Shown here in pieces: positions 42,318 through 51,030 of a stretch of 64,000 bases of DNA (positions within the stretch are counted from its first letter, which is position 1; each line of letters starts with the position of its first letter). Position numbers and translations under genes: made by a program. The stretch is from NCBI GenBank assembly GCA_035503715.1, contig DATJTE010000195.1, positions 52,857 to 116,856 on the forward strand. The letters are read 5' to 3'. The notes under the pieces were generated by a model that was not told the DNA's origin, made no database searches, and saw only the letters and a list, made by a program, of their open reading frames with translations. The DNA is from OAS926 sp035503715 (GTDB lineage: Bacteria > Pseudomonadota > Alphaproteobacteria > Rhizobiales > Rhizobiaceae).

Positions 42318-43184
42318 CTACACAGACCGCCGCGCCAGGATGATCGCGCCGGACACCGCATCGCCGTCGGCGGGCTTCAGCCGGCGGCGCACATCGGGCG
42401 ACAGCCACGGCTCCAGCGGCGTGGACAGACCGCCGAGCAAGGTCACCCGCGGCGCGCCCTTGTCGAAGAGCACACGCACCAGCGTGTCGATCTGCTCCGC
42501 TGCGGACTGCACGATGCGACGACCGACAGCGTCGCCCTGATCGGCGTGGCGCATCACCATGGGCGCGAAGACGGCGTAGTCGGTGGCGGTGGCGCGATCC
42601 ATCCACGCGACGGCTTCCATCGGATCATCGTGGAAGCGGTGCATGACTTCGGCGAGCAGGGCAGTGCGGTCGTGGCGGCCGTCATGGGCGCGCAATGCAA
42701 GCTGCACGGCCTTCAGCCCGAGATCGGCGCCGCTTCCTTCATCGGAGATCGGAAAGCCGTAACCGCCGGCGCGCAACTCGCGACCGTCGACGACGCCGAG
42801 CCCAATGGAGCCTGTGCCGGCGATCACAATCGCGCCGTCCTTGCCGGAATGCGCGCCGAGGCAGGCGCCCATGCCGTCGCTGGTGAAGGCGATGCTGGCG
42901 AAGGGATGCGCGATCGCCTGAAGCGCCTCGCGCGCGCCCTGCCGGCCGATGCCGGCCAATCCAACGCCGGCATGAACGTGTGTGAGATCACCGTCAGCCA
43001 AGCCGGCTTCCTCGGCGGCGGCGGTGAAGGCGCGTGTGATCGACGCCCAGGCTTCTTCGATGCCGAGGCGTGTCGTTGCGGGGCCGGACAAGCCTTGTCC
43101 GAGCACGATACCGCTCTCGTCCTCGATACGCGCACGGCAGCCCGTGCCGCCGCCATCGACGCCGAGATAGAGGCGAGCGCTCAT
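42318..43184 (-). CDS. BadF/BadG-type amino-sugar kinase (N-acetylglucosamine/MurNAc kinase)
   Basis: A 288-residue ASKHA-fold kinase. It has the phosphate-1 loop LGVDGGGTGCRARI (about 6-19), FTSDGMGACLGAHSGKDGAIVIAGTGSIGLG with the catalytic Asp and phosphate-2 loop, and GFPISDEGSGADLG. Eukaryotic GlcNAc kinase and Clostridium MurK, which phosphorylates both GlcNAc and MurNAc, belong to this family. Next to MurQ a MurK-like role (MurNAc to MurNAc-6-phosphate) or GlcNAc salvage is likely. The gene overlaps the end of murA by four bases. Confidence 0.88.
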   Translation of the reverse strand: MSARLYLGVDGGGTGCRARIEDESGIVLGQGLSGPATTRLGIEEAWASITRAFTAAAEEAGLADGDLTHVHAGVGLAGIGRQGAREALQAIAHPFASIAFTSDGMGACLGAHSGKDGAIVIAGTGSIGLGVVDGRELRAGGYGFPISDEGSGADLGLKAVQLALRAHDGRHDRTALLAEVMHRFHDDPMEAVAWMDRATATDYAVFAPMVMRHADQGDAVGRRIVQSAAEQIDTLVRVLFDKGAPRVTLLGGLSTPLEPWLSPDVRRRLKPADGDAVSGAIILARRSV

Positions 43185-44437
43185 TCGCGCACCCGCTCGA
43201 CGATCGCGCCGCACATCTTCAACTTGCGGTCGAGTTGCTCATAGCCGCGGTCGAGATGATAGACGCGGTTGATGACCGTCTCGCCCTCGGCGATCAGCGC
43301 GGCGAGGACCAGCGAAACCGACGCGCGAAGATCGGTCGCCATCACTTGTGCGCCGTGTAGCTTCCGCCCACCGCGCACCAGCGCCATCGTGCCTTGCAGC
43401 GTAATGTTGGCGCCAAGCCGCATCAGCTCGGGCACATGCATGAAGCGGTTCTCGAACACTGTCTCGCGGATCAGCGATGCGCCTTCCGCAGCGCACATCA
43501 GCGCCGTGAACTGCGCCTGCAGATCGGTAGGGAAGCCGGGATAGGGCTCTGTCGTGATGTCGACGCCCTTGAGCGGCCCGTCACGCGAGACGATCAGCCC
43601 ACGATCGCCCGGCCACACCGTGACGCCGACGGCCTCCAGCGTCTGGACGACCGAGGCGAGATGCTCGAGTCGCGCATGGGTGAGTTCGAGCTGTCCGCCT
43701 GTGATCGCGGCGGCGATGGCATAGGTGCCGGCCTCGATGCGATCGGGAATGATTTGATGCGCGGCGGCACGCCACGTCGTGTTGCAGGCGACGAGGATGC
43801 GGTGCGTGCCGGCGCCCTCGATGCGCGCGCCCATGGCGTTTAGGCAGGCGGCGAGGTCAGCGACCTCCGGCTCGCGCGCGGCGTTCAGGATCTCGGTCTC
43901 GCCCTTGGCGGTGGTGGCCGCCATCATCGCCGTTTCAGTCGCGCCGACCGATGGCGAGGCGAGAACGATGCGCGCGCCGGTGAGCCCTTTCGGCGCATTG
44001 GCGATGATAAGCCCGTTCTCGACGCCGATCTCCGCGCCAAGCGTCGCCAGCGCTTTCATGTGCATGTCGACCGGCCGCGCGCCGATGGCGCAGCCGCCGG
44101 GCAGGGACACCCGTGCATGTCCGAAACGCGCGAGCAGCGGGCCGAGCACCAGCACGGTCGCGCGCATCTTGCGCACCGTGTCATAGGTCGTCTCCTTTGA
44201 GACCGCGCCGCTGGTGTCGATGGTCGCCGAGCGCGCCTCGCGCTTCACCACGGCGCCATGCAGGCCGATGACGCCCAACATGTTCTCGACATCGCTGACC
44301 GCAGGGAGATTGCTGAGCTCAAGCGGATAGGGGCTGAGCAGCGACGCGGCGATCTGCGGCAGCGCGGCGTTTTTAGCGCCGGAGATGGCGACGGCGCCCT
44401 GCAGCCTTTGCCCGCCGGTGATTTTCAGTCTGTCCAT
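43181..44437 (-). CDS. murA: UDP-N-acetylglucosamine 1-carboxyvinyltransferase (MurA), probable paralogue
   Basis: A 418-residue EPSP-synthase-fold enzyme that makes UDP-GlcNAc-enolpyruvate from UDP-GlcNAc and PEP. Present are SGAKNAALP (about 19-27, with Lys22 and Asn23), the catalytic Cys116 in SLPGGCAIGARPVD, SVGATETAMMAA, RIEAGTYAIAAAITGG, PYPGFPTDLQAQF and ATDLRASVSLVLAAL. All key residues are intact, so the enzyme should be active. Its place in a recycling operon, rather than in a housekeeping locus, suggests a second MurA. The ATG at 44437 is used; the frame also has a TTG six bases upstream. Confidence 0.92.
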   Translation of the reverse strand: MDRLKITGGQRLQGAVAISGAKNAALPQIAASLLSPYPLELSNLPAVSDVENMLGVIGLHGAVVKREARSATIDTSGAVSKETTYDTVRKMRATVLVLGPLLARFGHARVSLPGGCAIGARPVDMHMKALATLGAEIGVENGLIIANAPKGLTGARIVLASPSVGATETAMMAATTAKGETEILNAAREPEVADLAACLNAMGARIEGAGTHRILVACNTTWRAAAHQIIPDRIEAGTYAIAAAITGGQLELTHARLEHLASVVQTLEAVGVTVWPGDRGLIVSRDGPLKGVDITTEPYPGFPTDLQAQFTALMCAAEGASLIRETVFENRFMHVPELMRLGANITLQGTMALVRGGRKLHGAQVMATDLRASVSLVLAALIAEGETVINRVYHLDRGYEQLDRKLKMCGAIVERVRE

Positions 44438-44490
44438 GAGCAAGTGGCTCCGCTGCGATTGACCATCAATAAGCCCTGTCCAATCGAATT

Positions 44491-44504
44491 GGAATATTTT
44501 ATTC
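44491..44504. promoter_or_regulatory. RpiR/MurR-type operator candidate in murA-regulator divergent region
   Basis: GGAATATTTTATTC lies midway between the divergent murA (start 44437) and RpiR-family (start 44546) genes. It matches the two elements in front of murQ; read in reverse, the first of those is GGAATATCTCATTC. One site per promoter region, each beside genes of the same pathway, supports control by the RpiR-type protein. Confidence 0.6.
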
Positions 44505-44545
44505 TTAGATTTGGCATTGCCTATGCCGGCCTGCGGGAGACCTCT

Positions 44546-45397
44546 ATGTCAGTGCTGAAACGCATTCACGCGACGCTGGACACAATGGCGCCGTCCGACC
44601 GTCAGATCGGCCAGTTCATTGTCGACAATCCTGACCGTATGCTCCGGCTGTCCTCGGCCGCGCTTGCGGAGGAGGCAGGCCGCAGCCAGTCGAGTGTGGT
44701 GAAGTTTTCCCAGAAGCTCGGCTTTGCCGGTTACCAGGAGCTGAAATTAGCCGTCTCGGAAGCCAAGGCGCAGGAGTGGAAAGCGCCGGCCGGCATGGTG
44801 CACGGCTCAATCGAACTGAGCGACGGCCATCGCGTGGTTATGCAGAAGCTGGCGGCGAGCAAGCTGTCCTCGATCCAGCAGACGATTTCGGTCAACAGCG
44901 AGCAGGACATCGACCGCGTGCTGGCGCTGCTCGACAAGGCGGCGCGCATTCATCTGGCCGGCGTCGGCGCGTCCGCGCTGGTCGCGCGCGACTTTTCCTA
45001 TAAGCTGATGAAGCTCGGCCGCAACGTGCTGCACGATTCCGACAGCCACGTGCAGATGGCGAGCGCCTCGACACTCGGCTGCAAGGACGTGATGGTCGCG
45101 ATCTCGCATTCGGGCGCGAGCTTCGAGACGCTCAGGATCGCCGAAGCGGCGAAAAAGCGCGGTGCTCCGGTCGTCGTCGTCACCTCGCTCAAGGACAGCC
45201 CGCTGAGCCGCGTGGCTGATGTGCTGCTCTACACCGTCGCTGATGAAGAGCGCGTGCGGTCGTCCTCGATCACCGCGCGCGATGCGCAACTGACGCTGAC
45301 CGATCTGCTGTTCATCCTGCTGGTGCAGCGGCAGGAGGATGCGAATGACTACATCCACAACAGCGAAGACGCCGTCTCCGTGCTAAAGACGGACTAG
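44546..45397 (+). CDS. RpiR family regulator, MurR-like
   Basis: A 283-residue regulator. The N-terminal HTH_6 domain (about 1-77) contains APSDRQIGQFIVDNPDRML and AEEAGRSQSSVVKFSQKLGF. A SIS domain (about 115-255) has LAGVGASALVARDFSYKLMKLG and VMVAISHSGASFETLRIAEAAKKRG, which binds a sugar phosphate. MurR of E. coli senses MurNAc-6-phosphate and represses murQ. This homologue is divergent from murA-kinase and the murQ operon, so MurNAc-6-phosphate or GlcNAc-6-phosphate is the expected effector. Confidence 0.9.
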   Translation: MSVLKRIHATLDTMAPSDRQIGQFIVDNPDRMLRLSSAALAEEAGRSQSSVVKFSQKLGFAGYQELKLAVSEAKAQEWKAPAGMVHGSIELSDGHRVVMQKLAASKLSSIQQTISVNSEQDIDRVLALLDKAARIHLAGVGASALVARDFSYKLMKLGRNVLHDSDSHVQMASASTLGCKDVMVAISHSGASFETLRIAEAAKKRGAPVVVVTSLKDSPLSRVADVLLYTVADEERVRSSSITARDAQLTLTDLLFILLVQRQEDANDYIHNSEDAVSVLKTD

Positions 45398-45418
45398 GTT
45401 CAACTGACGAGAGATTCG

Positions 45419-45772
45419 ATGACGACGACGCTGTACGGCTTCAAGAGCTGCGACATGGTGAAGAACGCGCTGAAGTGGCTCGACGGCCACGGCGTGAAGC
45501 ACGAGTTCTTCGACTACCGGAAGGACAGGCTCGATCCAAAAGTGCTGGACGGCTGGTTCGCGCGCGCCGGCTGGGAAACCGTCTTCAACAAGAACAGCAC
45601 GTCGTTCAAGGAACTACCCGAGGCGAAGAAAGCCAAGCTCGACGCAAAGACCGCACGCGCGCTGATCCTCGAGGACACCAACATGATCAAGCGTCCGGTT
45701 CTCGACACTGGCGGGAAGCTCCAGTTCGGCTTCAAGCCTGATGCTTACGCGGCAGCATTCGGCAAGACGTGA
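45419..45772 (+). CDS. ArsC/Spx family protein (YffB-like)
   Basis: A 117-residue thioredoxin-fold protein. It starts TLYGFKSCDMVKNALKWLDG with a single cysteine in place of CxxC, then HEFFDYRKD and TSFKELPEAKKAKLD, and the conserved RPVLDTGGK loop near the C-terminus. This is the YffB/ArsC-like subgroup, which may use glutathione; true arsenate reduction is doubtful with no ars genes nearby. It follows the RpiR gene by 21 bases and may be cotranscribed. Confidence 0.88.
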   Translation: MTTTLYGFKSCDMVKNALKWLDGHGVKHEFFDYRKDRLDPKVLDGWFARAGWETVFNKNSTSFKELPEAKKAKLDAKTARALILEDTNMIKRPVLDTGGKLQFGFKPDAYAAAFGKT

Positions 45773-45793
45773 CCGGTCGCACGGCTGTTTCGC

Positions 45794-45976
45794 TCAGTCG
45801 CGTACGCCCACGATCCGCGCCGAGCTGAATGGCAGGTCCGCCAGTTCACGTTCGCTCATCGCGTCCAGCACCGGGTGCGACAGCGGATCCCGCAGCCAGC
45901 GGATGCAGTCGGCGACCGTCGCGGTGAGCCTGAGAGCGGATTTTTCGCCTTCGCGGGCGATTGAGAAAAGCTTCAT
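45794..45976 (-). CDS. Small DUF1127-like protein
   Basis: A 60-residue protein. The ATG at 45976 is preceded by GGAGGT at ideal spacing, which decides it over an in-frame ATG at 45988. The C-terminal half, HPVLDAMSERELADLPFSS, resembles the LSDREL(A/R)DIG motif of DUF1127 (YjiS-like) proteins, some of which bind RNA in alphaproteobacteria. It is convergent with the ArsC-like gene and divergent from a LysR gene that may control it. Family assignment is tentative. Confidence 0.6.
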   Translation of the reverse strand: MKLFSIAREGEKSALRLTATVADCIRWLRDPLSHPVLDAMSERELADLPFSSARIVGVRD

Positions 45977-46073
45977 GACAACCTCCATCGGCTTGTGTGA
46001 TGAAGGAATTTTGCCTTATCTTGCGGCATTTCCAATCGAGATTGCCTGCGGAAGACTTTAGAAAATCTAATCC

Positions 46074-46988
46074 ATGAAAAGCTTGAACTCCGTACATCTC
46101 AATGGCCTGCGGACGGTGGAAGCTGTCGCCCGGACCGGCGCGCTTCAGACGGCTGCGGATGAGCTCGGTGTCACGCCGTCCGCCGTTAGCCAGCACCTCG
46201 CGCGAACCGAGGCGCAGATCGGTCGCAAACTATTCGAGCGCTCGCGCAATGGGCTCAGGCTGACCGAGTTTGGCCGGCAGTTCGCGGCGCGGCTGACCGA
46301 GGGGTTTCGAACGCTCGCCGGTGCCGTCGCGCTGGCCGACGACAGCACATCGAATACGCTGGTCGTTTCCGTGGCGCCCGCCTTCGCGCTGCGCTGGCTG
46401 GTGCCGAGGCTGAGTTCGTTCCAGCAGGCGCATCCCGAGATTCACTTGCGGATCGATGCCACGACGAACGTCGTCGACCTCGACCGCTCCGACATCGATC
46501 TGGCGATCCGGATGGGTTCGGGCACATGGCCGAACGTTCACGCCGAGTTGTTGCTGGCGCAGGAGGTGTTTCCAGTCTGCGCGCCGGCACTTGCGGAAAA
46601 GTTGAAGGTACCCGCGGACATCGTGAAGCTGCCGGTGATTGCCGATGAGAACACGATGTTCAGCTGGGATCGCTGGTTCGAGAAGGCGGGTGTGGCGAAG
46701 CCAAGCTTCGTGCCGGCAGGGCCATCCTTCACCGACCCCATTCTCGGCATCGACGCCGCCGTCGCCGGCCAGGGTGTGACACTCGCCTGGCCGATCCTGG
46801 CCGCTGACCATCTCGCGGCCGGCCGGCTGGTAGCGCCGTTCGGCATCACGGCGACGAGCGGTCTCGGTTACCATCTCGTCACCTCGCTTGCGAAACGGCC
46901 GGGCAAGAAGGTGTCGGTTTTCCGTGCATGGCTGGTGCGGGAAGTTGCCTGCACAATGAACTGGTTCGACGGTCTGCGTCAGACTTAA
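46074..46988 (+). CDS. LysR family transcriptional regulator, GcvA-like
   Basis: A 304-residue LysR protein. The HTH (about 7-66) reads GLRTVEAVARTGALQTAADEL, then SAVSQHLARTEAQIGRKLFERSRNGLRLTEFG. The effector domain has WLVPRLSSFQQAHPEIHLRI and DIDLAIRMGSGTWPNVHAELL, characteristic of the GcvA branch. It is divergent from the small DUF1127-like gene across 97 bases, the usual LysR arrangement. Its inducer is unknown. Confidence 0.9.
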   Translation: MKSLNSVHLNGLRTVEAVARTGALQTAADELGVTPSAVSQHLARTEAQIGRKLFERSRNGLRLTEFGRQFAARLTEGFRTLAGAVALADDSTSNTLVVSVAPAFALRWLVPRLSSFQQAHPEIHLRIDATTNVVDLDRSDIDLAIRMGSGTWPNVHAELLLAQEVFPVCAPALAEKLKVPADIVKLPVIADENTMFSWDRWFEKAGVAKPSFVPAGPSFTDPILGIDAAVAGQGVTLAWPILAADHLAAGRLVAPFGITATSGLGYHLVTSLAKRPGKKVSVFRAWLVREVACTMNWFDGLRQT

Positions 46989-47072
46989 GTGGACCAATTC
47001 GGGCCGCCCGTTTCGACTGGCGATGCGCCGCGACTGGCCCTATGTAGCGCCTAGTCCAGCAGGAGATGTTTT

Positions 47073-48326
47073 ATGGCCTACCCCAGCAACGCACCGTCGC
47101 CGATCGATCCCGTCAAGCTTGATCGCCTGGCAGAGGTCGCGATCAAGGTCGGGCTGCAACTTCAGCCGGGGCAGGATCTGGTGATGACCGCGCCGATCGC
47201 TGCGCTGCCGCTGGTCCGGCGCATTGCCGAACATGCCTACAAGGCAGGCGCCGGCATTGTCACGCCGATCTTCGCCGACGAAGAGCTTACGCTGGCGCGC
47301 TACCACAACGCTTCGGACGAGAGCTTTGATCGCGCGCCGGGCTGGCTTTACGAGGGCATGGCAAAGGCATTCTCCGGCAACGCCGCGCGGCTTGCCGTTG
47401 TCGGCGACAATCCGATGCTGCTGTCAAACGAAGACCCGTCGAAAGTCGCGCGCGCCAACAAGGCGAATTCGATGGCCTACCAGCCGGCGCTGGAGAAGAT
47501 CGCCGGCTTCGACATCAACTGGAACCTCGTCGCCTATCCAAACGCGTCATGGGCGAAGCAGATGTTCCCGGACGACACGGAAGAGACGGCTGTTGGCAAG
47601 CTTGCCGACGCTATCTTCTCCGCCTCGCGTGTCGATACGGATGGCGCGGTCGAGAAATGGAACGCGCACAATGCGGCGCTGCGGAGCCGGACGGCATGGC
47701 TGAACGGCCACGATTTCGCGGCGCTCCATTTCACGGGGCCGGGCACCGACCTCACCGTCGGGCTGGCCGACGGGCACGAGTGGATGGGCGGCGCCTCGAC
47801 GGCGAAAAACGGCATCACCTGCAACCCGAACATTCCGACCGAGGAGGTGTTCACCACGCCGCATGCGATGCGCACGGAAGGATATGTTTCGAGCACCAAG
47901 CCGCTGTCGCATCAGGGCACGCTGATCGACAACATCAGCGTGCGCTTCGAGGGCGGCCGCATCGTCGAGGCGAAGGCGAGTCGCGGCGAACAGGTGCTGA
48001 ACAAGGTACTGGACACCGACGAGGGCGCGCGGAGACTGGGTGAGGTGGCGCTCGTGCCGCATTCCTCGCCGATCTCGCAGAGCGGGCTGCTGTTCTACAA
48101 CACGCTGTTCGACGAGAACGCCGCCTGTCACATCGCGCTCGGCCAGTGTTACGCAAAATGCTTCAGGAACGGCACGTCGCTGGCGCCGGAGCAGATCGCG
48201 GCGCAGGGCGGCAACAAGAGCCTGATCCACATCGACTGGATGATCGGCTCCAACCGGATCGACATCGACGGCGTCAACAAGGACGGCAGCCGCGTGCCGG
48301 TGATGCGCAAGGGCGAGTGGGCCTGA
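47073..48326 (+). CDS. M29 family aminopeptidase
   Basis: A 417-residue metallo-aminopeptidase of the thermophilic AmpS/AmpT type. PGQDLVMTAPIAALPLVRRIAEHAY starts the fold. The metal-site region has CNPNIPTEEVFTTPHAM with the catalytic Glu, ACHIALGQCYAKC with a His, and LIHIDWMIGSNRIDIDG with an Asp. Length is normal. It is cytoplasmic and preceded by the RBS AGCAGGAG. It appears to be a single gene with its own promoter and recycles short peptides. Confidence 0.92.
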   Translation: MAYPSNAPSPIDPVKLDRLAEVAIKVGLQLQPGQDLVMTAPIAALPLVRRIAEHAYKAGAGIVTPIFADEELTLARYHNASDESFDRAPGWLYEGMAKAFSGNAARLAVVGDNPMLLSNEDPSKVARANKANSMAYQPALEKIAGFDINWNLVAYPNASWAKQMFPDDTEETAVGKLADAIFSASRVDTDGAVEKWNAHNAALRSRTAWLNGHDFAALHFTGPGTDLTVGLADGHEWMGGASTAKNGITCNPNIPTEEVFTTPHAMRTEGYVSSTKPLSHQGTLIDNISVRFEGGRIVEAKASRGEQVLNKVLDTDEGARRLGEVALVPHSSPISQSGLLFYNTLFDENAACHIALGQCYAKCFRNGTSLAPEQIAAQGGNKSLIHIDWMIGSNRIDIDGVNKDGSRVPVMRKGEWA

Positions 48327-48415
48327 GCGACTGCTGGATTCCAGCAAAGCGGCTGTGCCAACGGTCGCGCCTGATTGCGGGTTGCTTCGGACCGACTGGG
48401 CAATAGGGTCGCGGC

Positions 48416-49579
48416 ATGTCCGTTGCGCCCGCCAGTCCCTTCCGCATCGTTCTTGCCGGCGTGATTGCCATGGCGGCCGGGATGGGGTTCGGACGCTTCG
48501 TCTACACGCCGATTCTGCCGGCGATGATGGAGCAGCTCGATCTCTCCGCATCCGATATGGGGCTGATCGCCTCCAGCAACTATCTCGGTTACCTGCTTGG
48601 CGCGATCTTTGCCGCCGGCGGCTGGGCCGCCGGACGTGAGCGGGCGTTGATGCTCGCAGCGCTCGCCGCAAACGCCGTGCTGCTTGCCGCGATGGCGCTG
48701 ACGGAGAACGTCATCGCTTTCGTCCTAATCCGGCTTCTCGCAGGCATCGCCAGTGCCTTTGTCATGATCTTCCTGACGGCGACGATCTATGCGCGGCTCG
48801 CCTCGATGCGGCGGGACGATCTTCAAGGACGGCATTTCAGCGGCGTCGGCCTGGGCATCGCGTCGTCATCGATCGTGACCGGCATGACGATCGGCATGGG
48901 CTCCGGCTGGAGCGTGCCTTGGCTCTGGTCGGCAGCGGTGTCGCTTGTCGTCCTCATGCTGGTGGCGCTGATGATCCCCCGCCAGCCAGGCGCGGTGAGC
49001 GCAAAGCGTCGTGAATCGCCGCTGCCGAAAAGCCTGCCGCTGACCCTGGTGATCGTCGCCTACGGTCTGTTCGGCCTCGGCTACATCGTGACGGCGACCT
49101 TTTTCATCGCCATCGTGCGCGCGACGGGAACCGAGGGGCATCTCGAGTCCTATGTCTGGTTTGCAACAGGCCTCGCCGGTCTGCTGTCAGTCTGGTTCTG
49201 GGCAAAGGTTGCAGCGCGCATCGGTCTGGTGACCGCTTACGTCGTAGGCTGCCTCGTCGAAGCCGCGGGCGTGATCATCAGCGTTGCCGTCGGTGGCAGC
49301 GTCGCGCTCATCGTCGCGGGCATCCTGTTCGGGGGGACCTTCATTGCAATCACCGCGCTCGGCCTCCAGATCGGACGGCAGCTTTCGCCCGAGGCGCCAC
49401 GGCGCGTTCTCGCAATCATGACGGCTTCCTTCGGCATCGGCCAGATCATCGGCCCGGTCGTGGCGGGCTTCATGGCGGACTGGACTGGCGACTTCATCCT
49501 GCCGTCGGTTGGTGCCGGGCTGATCCTGGTTGCGTCCGGAGCGCTGGTGCTGGCAGCGCGGCCAGCCGTGACAAAATAA
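48416..49579 (+). CDS. YbfB/YjiJ family MFS transporter
   Basis: A 387-residue major facilitator protein with twelve predicted helices. The first helix pair, GMGFGRFVYTPILPAMMEQLDLSASDMGLIASSNYLGYLLG, is distinctive for the YbfB/YjiJ family. A basic loop, RQPGAVSAKRRESPLPKSL, separates the two halves. The substrate is unknown. It stands alone, 89 bases after the aminopeptidase gene. Confidence 0.88.
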   Translation: MSVAPASPFRIVLAGVIAMAAGMGFGRFVYTPILPAMMEQLDLSASDMGLIASSNYLGYLLGAIFAAGGWAAGRERALMLAALAANAVLLAAMALTENVIAFVLIRLLAGIASAFVMIFLTATIYARLASMRRDDLQGRHFSGVGLGIASSSIVTGMTIGMGSGWSVPWLWSAAVSLVVLMLVALMIPRQPGAVSAKRRESPLPKSLPLTLVIVAYGLFGLGYIVTATFFIAIVRATGTEGHLESYVWFATGLAGLLSVWFWAKVAARIGLVTAYVVGCLVEAAGVIISVAVGGSVALIVAGILFGGTFIAITALGLQIGRQLSPEAPRRVLAIMTASFGIGQIIGPVVAGFMADWTGDFILPSVGAGLILVASGALVLAARPAVTK

Positions 49580-49677
49580 CCATCATTTGCGGCTCTAGGC
49601 GCCGAAAGTCGCCGCCATATCTTTTCCCAGCGATTTGTGACTTATTTTCCGCCAATCGCCAACGGGGGTCGCGCCGC

Positions 49678-50955
49678 TTGTTCGTATCCTTCTTTCCTCA
49701 ACCGAAAGTCTTTTTCCTGTCGGCCGTGCTGTGGGGCGCGGTCCTGGTGGCAATCTGGTTCTTCGGCGGCGAACAACTCGGCGCGGTCTTCGGCTTGCCG
49801 CCGGCGGCGCCCGATGCACAACCGATCATCGGCGTCACCGTCTTTCTTTCTGCACCCTTCATCTGGTTTTATATCTATTTCTGGGTCGGCATTCTTCTCT
49901 TCTATTTTTTCTGGCGTTGGTACTCGCCGCACCTCTGGCAGACCTGGTCGGTTCTCGGCTCGGGCCTGATCCTGTTCGTCACCAATTTCTCCGTGCAGGT
50001 CCAGATTGCTGTCAACGACTGGCGCGGGCCATTCTACGACATGGTTCAGCAGGCGCTGACCACCAAAGGATCCATACAAACGACTGACTTGTACTGGGGC
50101 GTTGTGGACTGGCTTGGACTGGCGCTCACGAGCATTACCGTAGGAGTCTTGAATCTCTTCTTCGTGCGCCACTACATCTTCCGGTGGCGTCAGGCGATGA
50201 ACGACTTCTATGTGTCGCAGTGGCCGCGCGTGCGTCACATCGAAGGCGCTTCGCAGCGCGTGCAAGAAGACACGATGCGCTTCTCCTCCACTGTACAGGG
50301 ATTGGGCGTCAACTTTATCGACTCGATCATGACGCTGATCGCGTTCCTGCCGGTCCTGGCGGTGCTGTCCGCCAGCGTGACAGCGTTACCGATTGTGGGG
50401 GAGATACCTTACCCGCTCGTCTTCGCCGCAATCGCCTGGTCGATCTTCGGAACGGTCCTGCTTGCCGTCGTCGGCATCAAGCTGCCGGGCCTGGAGTTCC
50501 GCAACCAGCGTGTCGAGGCTGCCTTCCGCAAGGAGCTGGTCTTCGGCGAGGATGACGAGACCCGCGCACAGCCGCTAACGCTGCGCGAACTCTTCGCGAA
50601 CGTGCGGAAGAATTACTTCACCCTCTATTTCCACTACGTCTATTTCGACGTCACCCGTTACCTCTACCTCCAGGCCGACGTCATCTTTCCAACGCTTATG
50701 CTCGTGCCGACCATAGCCGCCGGCACCATCACCTTCGGCATTTTCCAGCGTATTCTCGGCGCCTTCGTGCAGGTCACCCAGTCGTTCCAGTATCTGGTGA
50801 ATTCCTGGCCGACGATCGTCGAACTGCTCTCGGTCTACAAACGTCTGCGCGCCTTCGAAGCGGCGATTTACGGCGAAGAACTTCCGGACATCGACAAGCA
50901 CTACCTTGAGAGGCAACGGCAGGGGGAGGAGCCAGCAACGCTCGAACAGCCGTAA
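49678..50955 (+). CDS. bacA: SbmA/BacA-family peptide transporter
   Basis: A 425-residue inner-membrane protein with about seven to eight helices. FVSFFPQPKVFFLSAVLWGA at the start, FVTNFSVQVQIAVNDWRGPFYD, RWRQAMNDFYVSQWPRVRHIEGASQRVQED and FGIFQRILGAFVQVTQSFQYLVNSW are characteristic. SbmA/BacA proteins take up antimicrobial peptides, including plant NCR peptides and bleomycin, by proton-driven transport and are needed for chronic infection in several rhizobia and brucellae. The start is TTG at 49678 after GGGGGT; the next in-frame ATG is deep inside. No ABC ATPase domain is present. Confidence 0.9.
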   Translation: MFVSFFPQPKVFFLSAVLWGAVLVAIWFFGGEQLGAVFGLPPAAPDAQPIIGVTVFLSAPFIWFYIYFWVGILLFYFFWRWYSPHLWQTWSVLGSGLILFVTNFSVQVQIAVNDWRGPFYDMVQQALTTKGSIQTTDLYWGVVDWLGLALTSITVGVLNLFFVRHYIFRWRQAMNDFYVSQWPRVRHIEGASQRVQEDTMRFSSTVQGLGVNFIDSIMTLIAFLPVLAVLSASVTALPIVGEIPYPLVFAAIAWSIFGTVLLAVVGIKLPGLEFRNQRVEAAFRKELVFGEDDETRAQPLTLRELFANVRKNYFTLYFHYVYFDVTRYLYLQADVIFPTLMLVPTIAAGTITFGIFQRILGAFVQVTQSFQYLVNSWPTIVELLSVYKRLRAFEAAIYGEELPDIDKHYLERQRQGEEPATLEQP

Positions 50956-50979
50956 GGCTGTCGCACGTGCTTGACGAAT

Positions 50980-50994
50980 GTTCCTGATTTGTTC
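50980..50994 (+). promoter_or_regulatory. LexA (SOS) box candidate
   Basis: GTTCCTGATTTGTTC is an exact GTTC-N7-GTTC element, the alphaproteobacterial LexA consensus. It sits 37 bases before the start of the RNA-ligase-like gene and just downstream of TTGACG (50971-50976), which could be a -35 box. This is the position expected for SOS repression. Confidence 0.6.
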
Positions 50995-51030
50995 CAAAGT
51001 GCATTCCGGCGTTAGGTCCGGAGTGCGCGT

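Noticed and set aside
45419..45772. Arsenate reductase function for the ArsC-like protein
   Set aside because: It has a single cysteine and no arsenic resistance genes nearby; the YffB-like subgroup fits better.
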